Shown one piece after another: positions 17,125 to 26,484 of a DNA stretch of 54,426 nucleotides. Source of the stretch: an uncultured Prevotellaceae bacterium (lineage in GTDB: Bacteria > Bacteroidota > Bacteroidia > Bacteroidales > Bacteroidaceae); the NCBI GenBank assembly GCA_947167935.1, contig CAMVJU010000009.1:1-54426 (forward strand), read 5' to 3'. The notes beneath the pieces are model-generated. The model was not told where the DNA came from and searched no databases. It saw only the letters and a program-made list of their open reading frames with translations. Every line of letters begins with the position of its first letter. The stretch's first letter is position 1. The translations under genes were made by a program, and so were the position numbers.

Positions 17125-18771
17125 ATGGCAACAACGACATTCAAGTACGCCCCGATGTTTCAGTTGGGCGAAGACAAGACCGAGTATAGGCTCATCAGCA
17201 AGGACGGCATCAGCATCGGCCAGTTTGAGGGCAAGGACATCATCAAGGTGAGCCCCGAGGCCCTGACGCTGCTGGCTCAGCAGGCTTTCCACGATGTGGA
17301 GTTCATGCTGCGCCGCGAGCATAACCTGCAGGTGGCCGCTATCCTGAGCGACCCCGAGGCCTCTGAGAACGACAAGTATGTGGCCCTGCAGTTCCTGCGC
17401 AATGCCGAGGTGGCTGCACGCGGCATCCTGCCTTTCTGTCAGGACACCGGCACCGCCATCATCCACGGCGAGAAGGGCCAGCAGGTGTGGACGGAATTCG
17501 AGGACGAGGAGGCGCTGAGCCTCGGCGTGTTCAATACCTATACACAGGATAACCTGCGCTATTCGCAGAATGCTCCGTTGACGATGTACGAAGAGGTGAA
17601 CACCCGCTGCAACCTGCCCGCACAGATTGACATTGAGGCCACCGAGGGCGCTGAATACCGCTTCGTATTCGTGGCCAAAGGCGGCGGCTCTGCCAATAAG
17701 ACCTATTTCTATCCGATGACCAAGGCTACGATTCAGAACGAGGGCACGCTTATCCCGTTCCTCGTGGAGAAGATGAAGAGCCTCGGCACGGCTGCATGTC
17801 CGCCCTATCACATTGCCTTCGTTATTGGCGGCACTTCTGCTGAGAAGAATCTGCTCACCGTGAAGCTCGCCTCGATTAAATACTACGACTCGCTGCCTAC
17901 TACTGGCGACGAGACGGGACGTGCCTTCCGCGACATCGACCTGGAGCAGAAACTGCTCGACGAGGCCCATCGCATCGGCTTGGGCGCACAGTTTGGAGGC
18001 AAGTATTTGGCTCACGACATCCGCGTGGTGCGTCTGCCTCGTCACGGTGCCTCTTGTCCCATCGGCATGGGCGTGAGCTGCTCGGCCGACCGCAACATCA
18101 AGGCCAAGATCAACCGCGACGGCATCTGGCTGGAGAAGATGGACTCGAATCCCGCCGAGCTGATTCCTGCCGAGTATGCCAAGGCCGGCGAGGGACAGAA
18201 CACCATCGTCATCGACCTGAACGAGGGCATCGACAAGGTGCGCCAGGAGCTGAGTAAATATCCCGTCTCCACTCGCGTCAACCTGAAGGGCACTATCATT
18301 GTGGCTCGTGACATCGCCCATGCCAAGCTGAAGGCCCGCATCGACGCTGGCGAGGAAATGCCCGAATACTTCAAGAAATATCCCGTGCTCTACGCAGGCC
18401 CTGCCAAGACGCCCGTCGGTTATCCCTGCGGCTCGATGGGTCCGACTACGGCCAACCGCATGGATCCCTATGTGGACGAGTTCCAGTCGTTGGGCGCCTC
18501 GCTGGTAATGATTGCCAAGGGCAATCGCTCGCAGGTGGTGACCGATGCTTGTCAGAAGCACGGCGGTTTCTACCTCGGAAGTATCGGTGGCGCCGCTGCC
18601 GTGCTCTCGCAGTCGAGCATTAAGAGCATTGAGTGCGTGGAGTATCCCGAGCTAGGTATGGAGGCCATCTGGAAGATTGAAGTCGAGGACTTCCCCGCCT
18701 TCATCCTCGTTGACGACAAGGGCAACGACTTCTTCAAGACCTTGAAACCTTGGGCACCATGCGCAAAGTAA
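17125..18771 (+). CDS. Class I (iron-sulfur) fumarate hydratase
   Basis: A 548-residue oxygen-sensitive fumarase that interconverts fumarate and malate, matching the two-domain class I enzymes FumA/FumB. Conserved parts include [19 protein letters not shown] with the first cluster Cys, [20 protein letters not shown] [39 protein letters not shown] with two more Cys, and the C-terminal [19 protein letters not shown]. In an anaerobe it would run reductively toward fumarate as electron acceptor, consistent with the Dcu carrier in the same window. Its last 13 bases overlap the start of the M6 protease gene. Confidence 0.95.
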   Translation: MATTTFKYAPMFQLGEDKTEYRLISKDGISIGQFEGKDIIKVSPEALTLLAQQAFHDVEFMLRREHNLQVAAILSDPEASENDKYVALQFLRNAEVAARGILPFCQDTGTAIIHGEKGQQVWTEFEDEEALSLGVFNTYTQDNLRYSQNAPLTMYEEVNTRCNLPAQIDIEATEGAEYRFVFVAKGGGSANKTYFYPMTKATIQNEGTLIPFLVEKMKSLGTAACPPYHIAFVIGGTSAEKNLLTVKLASIKYYDSLPTTGDETGRAFRDIDLEQKLLDEAHRIGLGAQFGGKYLAHDIRVVRLPRHGASCPIGMGVSCSADRNIKAKINRDGIWLEKMDSNPAELIPAEYAKAGEGQNTIVIDLNEGIDKVRQELSKYPVSTRVNLKGTIIVARDIAHAKLKARIDAGEEMPEYFKKYPVLYAGPAKTPVGYPCGSMGPTTANRMDPYVDEFQSLGASLVMIAKGNRSQVVTDACQKHGGFYLGSIGGAAAVLSQSSIKSIECVEYPELGMEAIWKIEVEDFPAFILVDDKGNDFFKTLKPWAPCAK

Positions 18772-20339
18772 CATTCGCCATCATTGCAGCGCTGGCCACA
18801 TTGTTGGCTTTACCTTCGCCGGCACAGGATATGTCGCTCAGATGCGGCAACTGCCTGCCCGACGTGACTGCTGATGACGTGGCAGCTGGCCGTAGTGATG
18901 CTATGCGTCGTCTGCCGGCTATCAATACTTCATGGGATGCCGGCCGCATTTATCGTCAGCTGGTTATCCTCGTGTCGTTCTCTGATACCGACTTCAGGGA
19001 AGAGGATCCGAAGACCTTCTACGACAAGATGCTCAACGAGGAAGGATACAACCTGCGTAAGGGTCCTGGATGCATGGCCGACTATTTCCGTGCACAGTCG
19101 GGAGGCCTGTTCAACGTGAAGTTCGATGTCTATGGTCCCTACAAGATTGATAGCAAGGCACAGCCCTATGAAAGCCCCACTTCATCGACACACAACTACG
19201 GGCGCGACCAGTTGAGGGCAGCTACGAACCTGTTTCTGGAAGAGAATCCTGACTTCGACTTCTCGCAATACGACTGGGAAGGCAACGGAAAGGTGAATCA
19301 GGTCGTTTATGTCTGCGCAGGTTACACTGGCAACCAGAACAACGAGAAGTGCTATGGCTACATTTGGCCCAACACCAGCTCGTTTTCTTACATTACCACT
19401 CCCGACGGGAAGAGAATCGCCGACTATTCGTGTAGTTGTGAGTTATGGGCTGGTAGCACTTCCGACTCGTCGTGCGGTTTCGGAACCATCTGCCATGAGT
19501 ACACTCACTCCTTGGGCCTGCCTGATATCTATCCCACAATAAGCAATGCCGGCTATAGCGTAGTGGACGAATGGGACCTGATGGACGGCGGCAACTTTAC
19601 CAACTTTGGATGGTGTCCGCCCAACTACACTCCGTTGGAGAAGATGCTGTTAGGATGGCTGACGCCTACCGAGCTTAATGAACCAAAGACCATCAGCAAC
19701 CTAAAGACTGTGGCCGACGGAGGCGAGGTCTATATGGTGAAGAATACCGACAACGAATACTACCTGTTGGAGAACCGCCAATGGAGCGGATGGGATTTGG
19801 GAGCACCAGGCAAGGGTCTGGTTATCTACCATGTGAACTATATTCCCTCCTATTGGTCAAGCAACAACGTCAACAACAAAAAGGATGCGCGTAACTTCTG
19901 CCTCTTCGCTGCCGACAATAGGGACTATGACGACTGGGATAGTTTTCTGAAGAATAGCGGGGCTACGTCGCAATATGCTAATTCAGGACGCATGAACAAC
20001 CTCCACCTGAGCGGTGCGCCTTATCCCTTGGTGGATGACGAAGGAATCCTCAACGACTCGCTGACCGATACTTCGGTTCCTGCCGCAGTTGTATATAATG
20101 AGAACGCTGATGGGGTGCTGTTCATGTCGAAGTCTATCACCAACATTGTGCAGCATGATGACGGCACCGTGTCCTTCAAGTTCATGAGCGACACTATCCC
20201 CAGCGGCATTGTTGACAACCGGCTTTCAACTGTCAATCGCCAAGCTTCAATTCTTATCGACCTGCAGGGTCGCCGCATATACGGCAAGCCTGCCCGTGGC
20301 CTCGTCATCAAGGATGGCCGCAAACTGCTGGTTCGATAG
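18759..20339 (+). CDS. Secreted M6-family metalloprotease with C-terminal sorting tail
   Basis: A 526-residue exported zinc protease. The start at 18759 ([22 protein letters not shown]) gives a signal peptide and overlaps fumarase by 13 bases, so expression is probably coupled. The zinc motif [11 protein letters not shown] is near residue 246, with a downstream WDLMDGGNF Met-turn-like segment, as in M6 (immune inhibitor A-type) peptidases. The end, [19 protein letters not shown] followed by [10 protein letters not shown], resembles the Bacteroidetes type IX secretion-type sorting domain. The linker just before it (20215-20255) reads TTTCAACTGTCAATC and may be another short degenerate repeat. 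Substrate unknown. Confidence 0.88.
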   Translation: MRKVTFAIIAALATLLALPSPAQDMSLRCGNCLPDVTADDVAAGRSDAMRRLPAINTSWDAGRIYRQLVILVSFSDTDFREEDPKTFYDKMLNEEGYNLRKGPGCMADYFRAQSGGLFNVKFDVYGPYKIDSKAQPYESPTSSTHNYGRDQLRAATNLFLEENPDFDFSQYDWEGNGKVNQVVYVCAGYTGNQNNEKCYGYIWPNTSSFSYITTPDGKRIADYSCSCELWAGSTSDSSCGFGTICHEYTHSLGLPDIYPTISNAGYSVVDEWDLMDGGNFTNFGWCPPNYTPLEKMLLGWLTPTELNEPKTISNLKTVADGGEVYMVKNTDNEYYLLENRQWSGWDLGAPGKGLVIYHVNYIPSYWSSNNVNNKKDARNFCLFAADNRDYDDWDSFLKNSGATSQYANSGRMNNLHLSGAPYPLVDDEGILNDSLTDTSVPAAVVYNENADGVLFMSKSITNIVQHDDGTVSFKFMSDTIPSGIVDNRLSTVNRQASILIDLQGRRIYGKPARGLVIKDGRKLLVR

Positions 20340-20414
20340 TTCTCGTGAGCATACACCAATTATCATTTCCATTTGAATTTCGTCTTTAACTAATTTAATA
20401 GTACAAACAAAATT

Positions 20415-21209
20415 ATGAGACTGATTATTGAACCGAATTATGATTTGATGTCGCAGTGGGCAGCAAATCATGTAATTGAGAGAATCAACGCTGCCAAGCC
20501 TACTGCTGAGAAACCTTTCGTGCTGGGTCTGCCTACAGGATCTAGCCCTATCGGCATGTACCGCTGCCTGGTGAAGGCCGTGAAGGAAGGCAAGGTGAGT
20601 TTCAAGCACGTGCTCACTTTCAACATGGACGAGTATGTGGGTCTGCCCGAGGAGCATCCTGAGAGCTACCACAGCTTCATGTTCACCAACCTTTTCAACC
20701 ACATCGACTGCCCGAAGGAAAATATCCACATCCTCAACGGCAATGCTCCTGACCTGGCTGCCGAGTGCGCCCATTACGAGCAGATGATTGAGGAGGCAGG
20801 CGGTATAGACCTGTTCCTTGGCGGCATCGGCCCTGACGGCCACATCGCCTTCAACGAGCCGGGCTCAAGCCTCACCAGCCGCACCCGTCAGAAGACGCTC
20901 ACCACCGACACCATCATCGCCAATGCTCGCTTCTTCGAGGGCGACACCAACAAGGTGCCCAAGACGGCCCTCACCGTTGGCGTAGGCACTGTGATGGCAG
21001 CCAAGGAGGTGATGATTCTCGTCAATGGCCACGCCAAGTGCCGTGCACTCCAGGCCGCTGTTGAGGGTAGCGTTAACCACATGTGGACCATCAGCGCCTT
21101 GCAGATGCATCAGCATGGTATCATCGTTGCCGACGATGCAGCCTGCGATGAGCTGAAGGTCGGTACCTACCGCTATTTCAAGGACATCGAGAAGAATAAT
21201 CTGCTTTGA
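20415..21209 (+). CDS. nagB: Glucosamine-6-phosphate deaminase
   Basis: A 264-residue cytosolic enzyme converting glucosamine-6-phosphate to fructose-6-phosphate and ammonia. The NagB motifs are intact: [14 protein letters not shown] (phosphate binding), [10 protein letters not shown] with the catalytic Asp, [18 protein letters not shown] with the Asp/His pair, and [17 protein letters not shown]. Length is as expected. The stop codon lies within a 36-bp unit that is duplicated in tandem, followed by a strong terminator. Confidence 0.97.
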   Translation: MRLIIEPNYDLMSQWAANHVIERINAAKPTAEKPFVLGLPTGSSPIGMYRCLVKAVKEGKVSFKHVLTFNMDEYVGLPEEHPESYHSFMFTNLFNHIDCPKENIHILNGNAPDLAAECAHYEQMIEEAGGIDLFLGGIGPDGHIAFNEPGSSLTSRTRQKTLTTDTIIANARFFEGDTNKVPKTALTVGVGTVMAAKEVMILVNGHAKCRALQAAVEGSVNHMWTISALQMHQHGIIVADDAACDELKVGTYRYFKDIEKNNLL

Positions 21210-21262
21210 TGGATTGCTCACAAATAGAGAAACAATCTGCTTTGATGGATTGCTCACAAATA
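21198..21262. repeat. Tandem duplication over the nagB stop codon
   Basis: A 29-bp identical segment begins at 21198 and again at 21234 (36-bp offset). Each copy includes CTGCTTTGA, i.e. Leu-Leu-stop; only the first is in the gene. Confidence 0.95.
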
Positions 21263-21292
21263 AAAAGGGCTGGCTTGCGTGCCAGCCTTTTT
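21263..21292. terminator. Terminator between nagB and trkH
   Basis: GGCTGGC, loop TTGCGT, GCCAGCC, then five T; preceded by five A, so it can work on both strands for the convergent genes. Confidence 0.85.
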
Positions 21293-21294
21293 CG

Positions 21295-22749
21295 TTAGTT
21301 CTTCTTCCAGAACGAGCGGGTGAAGAGCACGAGCACGGCCATGATTTCAAGACGGCCGACAAGCATCAGGAAAGAACAGAGCCACTTCAACCCGTCGCTG
21401 AGGTCAGCCCATGACATCACCGGACCGATATTCGTATCCAGACCTGCGCCTACGTTGCTGATAAGACTCAGCGAGATGGTCAGCGCGTTAGTGATGTCAA
21501 TGCCTGAGAGCACCATCACAACGGCGGTGACAAGTAGCATAATGATGTAGAGCGTGAAGAAAGCCAAGAGTGTGACCAGCCTGCCTTGCGGCACGTTCTG
21601 TCCTGCCAACCGCACAGGCAGCACGGCATTGGGATGCAAAATGTGGTGGAACTCGTTGCGCAGCACACGCAGCAGCATCAGTACGCGGATGCTCTTGAAA
21701 CCACCTGTGGTGCTGCCTGCACAGGCTCCCATGAACATCAGTCCGCCCAGGATGACCCACGTCAGGTGCGGCCAGGCGCCGGCATCGGTATTGCTGAGGC
21801 CTGTGGTGGTAATAAACGAAACCACTTGGAACAGCGACGAGCGCAGCGCTTCCTCCACGTCGTAGTCCATACGCGACATCAGCAGATACATAATCCACAG
21901 CGTGGCACCAAGGATGGTGATGACATAGAGCTTGAACTCAGTATTGCGCAGGATGGCACCAGCCCTCATCTTAAAGAAGAAAAGGTAGAGCAATGTGAAA
22001 TTGATACCTGCAAGGAATTGGAAGAGAATGGCCAGATACTCGATGGTAGGCGAGGCGAGGAAGATACTGCCGTTGTGGGTGGAGAAACCGCCAGTTGCCG
22101 TTGTCGTCATCGAGTAGTTGGTGGCGTCGAACCAATCCATGCCACACAGCCAGAAAGATACGCCGCAGGCGATGGTGAGCAGCAGGTAGATGCTCCATAT
22201 CCATTTCGAGTTGGTCGATAGCCTTGGATGCAACTTCGAACGCATGGGGCCAGTAGCCTCTGCTGAGAAGACTTTTACGCTACCTCCTACCAGTGAAGGC
22301 AGCACGGCAACGGTGAAGAACACGATGCCCAAGCCACCTATCCATTGCATCAGCGAACGCCAAAACAAAAGACCGTGGGAAAGCGACTCGACGTCGTCGA
22401 TGACGGTGGCGCCTGTCGTGGTGAAGCCTGACATCGTCTCGAAGTAGGCATCGGCCAAGTTGGTCACGGAGCCACTCAAAAGGAAGGGCACCATGCCGAA
22501 GACCGAGAACACTACCCACACCAGTGCCACCACAACGTAGGCATCGCGGCGGCTCAGCGAGTTCTCGGCCTCGTGGCCCCAGAAACGGAAGAGGAAGGCG
22601 CCCGTCATCGTCAGCGCCGTCGACGTGATGAACATGGGTATGTCTGCCTCACCGTAGATGATGGTCATCACGAGGCACAACGCCATAAACGATGCCTCCA
22701 TGAAGAGCAGCGACCCCAGGATCTTTGCTATGATCTTCCAGTTAATCAT
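21295..22749 (-). CDS. trkH: Potassium uptake protein TrkH
   Basis: A 484-residue membrane subunit of a Trk/Ktr potassium uptake system. Four filter-loop regions are visible: TMSGFTTTGATV, MTTTATGGFST, SFITTTGLSNTD and LISNVGAGLDTNIGP, each with the Gly that lines the pore. It follows trkA with a 45-base spacer that is nearly all dispersed repeat. With TrkA bound on the cytosolic face it imports potassium. Confidence 0.95.
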   Translation of the reverse strand: MINWKIIAKILGSLLFMEASFMALCLVMTIIYGEADIPMFITSTALTMTGAFLFRFWGHEAENSLSRRDAYVVVALVWVVFSVFGMVPFLLSGSVTNLADAYFETMSGFTTTGATVIDDVESLSHGLLFWRSLMQWIGGLGIVFFTVAVLPSLVGGSVKVFSAEATGPMRSKLHPRLSTNSKWIWSIYLLLTIACGVSFWLCGMDWFDATNYSMTTTATGGFSTHNGSIFLASPTIEYLAILFQFLAGINFTLLYLFFFKMRAGAILRNTEFKLYVITILGATLWIMYLLMSRMDYDVEEALRSSLFQVVSFITTTGLSNTDAGAWPHLTWVILGGLMFMGACAGSTTGGFKSIRVLMLLRVLRNEFHHILHPNAVLPVRLAGQNVPQGRLVTLLAFFTLYIIMLLVTAVVMVLSGIDITNALTISLSLISNVGAGLDTNIGPVMSWADLSDGLKWLCSFLMLVGRLEIMAVLVLFTRSFWKKN

Positions 22750-22790
22750 TTTTCACTTCTCACCTCTCACCTCACACTTCTCACCTCTAA
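22750..22790. repeat. CTCACCTC dispersed repeat filling the trkA-trkH spacer
   Basis: TTCACTTCTCACCTCTCACC and further units. Relative to the genes it has the opposite orientation to the copies found inside coding sequence. Confidence 0.75.
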
Positions 22791-22794
22791 TGAC

Positions 22795-24156
22795 CTACCA
22801 AGGTAGGAGGCTTTTCTTGAAATATTTCTCGGCTTTCTCCATCGTGTGGCGCTGACAGAATACCATCACGCTGTCACCAGCCTGGATCTGCGTGTTACCG
22901 TTGACGAGGATGCCCTGCTTTCCGCGTACCAAGCCGCCGATGGCGATGCCCGACGGCAGACCGAGTGACTTTACGGGATTCTTCGTCACACGCGAGCCTT
23001 CGGCAGCTATGAATTCGGCCACCTCGGCGTCGACCATCATCAGCGACTTCATGTTACGCACGTCAGCTTTCATCATCATCTGGAAGATGTGGCTGGCAGC
23101 TACTGTCTTCTTGTTGATGATAGTGCCGATGTCGAGGCCTTCAGCCATTGAGACATAGTCAAGATTCTCTACCATCGCAATGGTCTTGCGCACGCCCAGC
23201 TTCTTCGCCGTGAGACAGGCTAGAATATTGGTCTCGGCATTGCCGGTCAGCGAAACGAAGGCCTGTGTGTTCTTGATGCCTTCTTCGCGCAGCAGACCGA
23301 GGTCGCGTCCGTCGCCGTGGATAATCATCACGTTGGGCCTGTCGATGAGTTGGTTCAGGCGCTCGCAGCGCTCTAGCGAACTCTCGATAATTTTCGCATG
23401 CATGTTCTCGGGCAATGTGAGGGCAGCTCTGACAGCCGTCTTGCCGCCACCCATGATGACCACGTTGTGCACGTCCTCGTATTCAGCCTTTCCCACGATG
23501 CGCTTGATATGTGGAATATATTCGCCGGTGGTCATGAAGTAGGCCAAGTCGCCGCTCTTCAGCATATCCAGGCCACCTGGGATGATGGTCTCGCCACCAC
23601 GCTTCAGTGCCACGATGTGGTAGGGATCGTCAGGGCCGCAAAGGTCCTTGATGGGTTGGTCGAGAATCTGGCAGTTGTCGCGTAGCTTGATACCCATGAG
23701 TACGAGGGCACCGTCGTGTACGTCCCAGCGCTGGCGCACCCACGATAGCTTCAGACCGTTGATGATGTCAGTAGCGGCCAGCACCTCAGGGTAGACCAGC
23801 GAGTCGACACCTACGTGCTGGAACATCTCCAGATTCTGAGGCATCAGGTATTCGTAGTTGTCGATACGTGCCACCGTCTTCTTCGCTCCCAAGGCGTGCG
23901 CCATCATGCAGGCCGTGATGTTACGACTCTCATAGCGGGTGACACCCACGAAGAGGTCGGCAGAGCCGGCACCGGCGTCCTTCAGTGTCTTGATGCTGGT
24001 AGGCGAGGCGCATACGGCCATGATATCGTAATTGGAATCAACGCCGCTCAGGCGCTCCTCGTCGTCGTCGATGAGCACGCAATCGTGGTTCTCTGTTGAA
24101 AGGAGCTTCGACAAATGTGTGCCCACAGCTCCTGCGCCGGCAATGACGATTTTCAT
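22795..24156 (-). CDS. trkA: Trk potassium transport regulatory subunit TrkA
   Basis: A 453-residue cytosolic gating ring protein with two tandem RCK halves. Each half has a Rossmann NAD(H)-binding domain: GAGAVGTHLSKLL with the acidic CVLIDDDEE at the N-terminus, and VIMGGGKTAVRAALTL near residue 233. TrkA_C subdomains follow each. It lies 10 bases after dxs and upstream of trkH, consistent with one operon. In several bacteria TrkA_C domains bind c-di-AMP; cdaA is in this window, but binding is not shown by sequence alone. Confidence 0.95.
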   Translation of the reverse strand: MKIVIAGAGAVGTHLSKLLSTENHDCVLIDDDEERLSGVDSNYDIMAVCASPTSIKTLKDAGAGSADLFVGVTRYESRNITACMMAHALGAKKTVARIDNYEYLMPQNLEMFQHVGVDSLVYPEVLAATDIINGLKLSWVRQRWDVHDGALVLMGIKLRDNCQILDQPIKDLCGPDDPYHIVALKRGGETIIPGGLDMLKSGDLAYFMTTGEYIPHIKRIVGKAEYEDVHNVVIMGGGKTAVRAALTLPENMHAKIIESSLERCERLNQLIDRPNVMIIHGDGRDLGLLREEGIKNTQAFVSLTGNAETNILACLTAKKLGVRKTIAMVENLDYVSMAEGLDIGTIINKKTVAASHIFQMMMKADVRNMKSLMMVDAEVAEFIAAEGSRVTKNPVKSLGLPSGIAIGGLVRGKQGILVNGNTQIQAGDSVMVFCQRHTMEKAEKYFKKSLLPW

Positions 24157-24159
24157 GAT

Positions 24160-24190
24160 TTTGGGTTTAGATTTGAGATTTGGGGTTTAT
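24160..24190. repeat. TTTGGGTTTAGATTTGAG-type repeat at the dxs 3' end
   Basis: Short degenerate units GATTTGAGATTTGGGG span the dxs stop and the 10-base dxs-trkA spacer. Confidence 0.5.
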
Positions 24191-26119
24191 CCCGTTGATG
24201 GCTTGTTTGATACTGTTTATGTCAAGACCGACTATCTCACGCAGCTCGTTGATAGAACCATGCTCCACGAAGTTGTCGGGCAGGCCCATGCGGGTGATCT
24301 GCGGATGATAGCCGTGGTCATTCAACCACTCCATGACGGCACTGCCAAGACCTCCATTGCGCACACCGTCCTCAATGGTGACGATGCGGCTGAACTTCTT
24401 GCCCACTTCTTGCAGGATGTCTTCGTCAAGAGGTTTGAGGAAGCGCATGTCGTAATGAGCGACACTTGGCGTTTGGCTTTTAGTGTTTGGCTCTTGGCTA
24501 GTGGCTGATGACAAATTACTAATGGCTTCCTCCACATCATTCCCTATCGGGCCAAGGGTGAGGACGGCCACATCGTTGCCGTCGCGCAGTTTGCGTCCCT
24601 TTCCCACAGGAACGGCTTCAAGCGGGCATTGCCAGTCGTCGAGGACGCCGCGGTCACGGGGATAGCGGATGACGAAGGGGCCCATGTTCTCCTGCTGCGC
24701 AGTATACATCAATCGGCGCAGTTCGTGCTCGTTCATGGGTGAGCTGATGGTGAGGTTAGGGATAGGTCTCAGCGAGGCTAGGTCGAAGGCACCATGATGT
24801 GTGGGCCCGTCCTTGCCCACCAGACCGGCACGGTCCAGACAGAGCACGACGTTGAGGCGCAGGATGGCCACGTCGTGGATGATGTTGTCGTAGGCACGCT
24901 GTGCAAAGGCGCTGTAGATGTTGCAGAAAGGAATCAGCCCCTCCTTCGCCATACCTGCGGAGAAAGTGACGGCATGCCCCTCGGCAATACCCACGTCAAA
25001 GGTCCTGTCTGGCATCGCGTCCATCATGATGTTCATCGAACAGCCTGTGGGCATAGCAGGCGTGACACCCACGATGCGTGGATTCTGCTCTGCCAGCTCC
25101 AGCAGCGTCTTGCCGAACACATCCTGATATTTCGGCTTTTTCTCTTCCGTCTCGCTCTTGATCAGCTCTCCTGTCTCAGGATCGAACTTACCTGGAGCGT
25201 GCCACACGGGCGTGTAGTGCTCCGATGGCGCATAGCCGTGCCCCTTCTTCGTGTGCAGGTGAAGCAGTTTCGGCCCGTGCATATCCTTGATTTGACGGAG
25301 TATACGCACCAGTTCCTTCACGTTGTGCCCGTCGAAGGGCCCAAAGTAGCGGATGTTCATACCGTCGAAGATGTTCTGCTGGTGCGAGATGGCACTCTTC
25401 AGCGCATTGCCCAGACGGATGAGACCCTTACGGCGGTCATCGTGCAGCATACCGTGACGTTGCAGGAAGCGAGCCGTCTTAAAGCGCAGCTTGTTATACG
25501 TCTCGTTGGTGCTCAACCCCAGCAGGTATTGCTTCATGCCACCCACGCTGCGGTCGATGGACATGTTGTTGTCATTCAGAATGATGAGCATGTCGTTGGG
25601 GCTCGACGAAACGTTGTTCAGTCCCTCGAAAGCCAGGCCTCCGCTCATAGCGCCGTCGCCGATGACGGCCACCACTTTTCGTGACAGGTTAGAGGTGAGA
25701 GGTGAGGGGTGTGAGGCTGCTACAGCCATTCCCAATGCTGCCGAGATGCTGTTCGAGGCGTGTCCGCAGATGAACGAGTCATATTCGCTCTCCTCAGGAG
25801 ATGGGAAGGGACGCAGACCGTGCAGCATACGGTTGGTGTGAAACTGCTCTCGTCTGCCTGTCAGTATCTTATGTCCGTAGGCCTGGTGTCCCACGTCCCA
25901 TACGATGCGGTCCTCAGGGGTATTGAACACATAATGCAGCGCTACCGTCAGCTCCACTACGCCAAGGCTCGAAGCCAGGTGTCCAGGGTTCACAGACAGC
26001 TCCTGTACGATGGTCTCTCGCAACTCGTCGCACACCTGCGGTAGCTGCTCAATGGGCAATTCGCGCAGCTGTGCTGGGTAGTCAATATGGTTGAGTATCT
26101 CTATTTTCTTAGTTTCCAC
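24167..26119 (-). CDS. dxs: 1-deoxy-D-xylulose-5-phosphate synthase
   Basis: A thiamine-diphosphate enzyme for the first step of the MEP isoprenoid pathway, about 650 residues. Motifs: [35 protein letters not shown], the ThDP motif [18 protein letters not shown], and [16 protein letters not shown] choose a GTG start at 26119 because the -7 box at 26145-26152 is just upstream; the longer frame to 26215 would begin before this promoter. Two repeat insertions are in frame: [11 protein letters not shown] (25689-25716), next to the ThDP domain, and [15 protein letters not shown] (24470-24512), between two strands of the transketolase C-terminal region. Confidence 0.95.
   Translation of the reverse strand: METKKIEILNHIDYPAQLRELPIEQLPQVCDELRETIVQELSVNPGHLASSLGVVELTVALHYVFNTPEDRIVWDVGHQAYGHKILTGRREQFHTNRMLHGLRPFPSPEESEYDSFICGHASNSISAALGMAVAASHPSPLTSNLSRKVVAVIGDGAMSGGLAFEGLNNVSSSPNDMLIILNDNNMSIDRSVGGMKQYLLGLSTNETYNKLRFKTARFLQRHGMLHDDRRKGLIRLGNALKSAISHQQNIFDGMNIRYFGPFDGHNVKELVRILRQIKDMHGPKLLHLHTKKGHGYAPSEHYTPVWHAPGKFDPETGELIKSETEEKKPKYQDVFGKTLLELAEQNPRIVGVTPAMPTGCSMNIMMDAMPDRTFDVGIAEGHAVTFSAGMAKEGLIPFCNIYSAFAQRAYDNIIHDVAILRLNVVLCLDRAGLVGKDGPTHHGAFDLASLRPIPNLTISSPMNEHELRRLMYTAQQENMGPFVIRYPRDRGVLDDWQCPLEAVPVGKGRKLRDGNDVAVLTLGPIGNDVEEAISNLSSATSQEPNTKSQTPSVAHYDMRFLKPLDEDILQEVGKKFSRIVTIEDGVRNGGLGSAVMEWLNDHGYHPQITRMGLPDNFVEHGSINELREIVGLDINSIKQAINGINPKSQI
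24470..24512. repeat. TTGGCTTTTAG/TTGGCTAGTGG-type repeat inside dxs
   Basis: Units of the style TTTTAGTGTTTGGCTCTTGG encode an ~15-residue loop not usual in Dxs. Similar TTAGCTTTTTGC-type sequence is at 51168-51212. Confidence 0.55.
25689..25716. repeat. GAGGTGA-type dispersed repeat inside dxs
   Basis: TTAGAGGTGAGAGGTGAGG; the coding strand encodes [11 protein letters not shown] immediately before KVVAVIGDG. Confidence 0.7.
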
Positions 26120-26144
26120 GATTAGATTCTTCGCAATTTTGGTG

Positions 26145-26152
26145 CAAAGATA
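26145..26152 (-). promoter_or_regulatory. -7 box of the dxs-trkA-trkH operon
   Basis: TATCTTTG on the minus strand, 25 bases upstream of the GTG start; decides the start choice for dxs. Confidence 0.7.
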
Positions 26153-26231
26153 CGAAAAGATTTTGAAACATGTACACTTTTTGCAGAAAAAACAAAAAGG
26201 TGGCTTTTCAACCACCTTTTTCCTTTAATCG

Positions 26232-26304
26232 TACACCCGCAGGGGCTCGAACCCTGGACACCCTGATTAAGAGTCAGGTGCTCTACCAACTGAGCTACGG
26301 GTGC
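26232..26304 (-). tRNA. tRNA-Lys (CTT anticodon)
   Basis: A 73-base cloverleaf on the minus strand: acceptor GCACCCG pairing with CGGGTGT (G1-U72), D-arm AGCTCAGTTGGTAGAGCA, anticodon stem CCTGA/TCAGG with loop CTCTTAA (anticodon CTT), and T-arm CAGGGTTCGAGCCCCTG. CCA is not encoded. It lies just upstream of the dxs promoter. Confidence 0.97.
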
Positions 26305-26415
26305 ATCGTTTTTCGTTTTGCGGGTGCAAAGGTACTGCTTTTTTCCGTTACCAACAAATTTTAAGCGTATTTTTTTCTTTTTCCTGTATTTTTTCGTGTT
26401 TTTGCATAAAAAGTC

Positions 26416-26448
26416 CCCCCTGAAAAATCTGATCAGTTTTTCAGGGGG
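26416..26448. terminator. Terminator downstream of the LruC-type gene
   Basis: CCCCCTGAAAAA, nine-base loop, TTTTTCAGGGGG. On the minus strand it is followed by ACTTTTTATG, so it ends transcription of the gene at 26485. Confidence 0.85.
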
Positions 26449-26484
26449 AACTTGAATGCTTTTTATATCAACCTTTTGAATCGA

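Noticed and set aside
17032..18561. 509-codon open frame on the minus strand over fumarase
   Set aside because: A shadow of the highly conserved fumarase on the other strand, with no family features and Ala/Leu/Val/His-rich translation typical of antisense frames.
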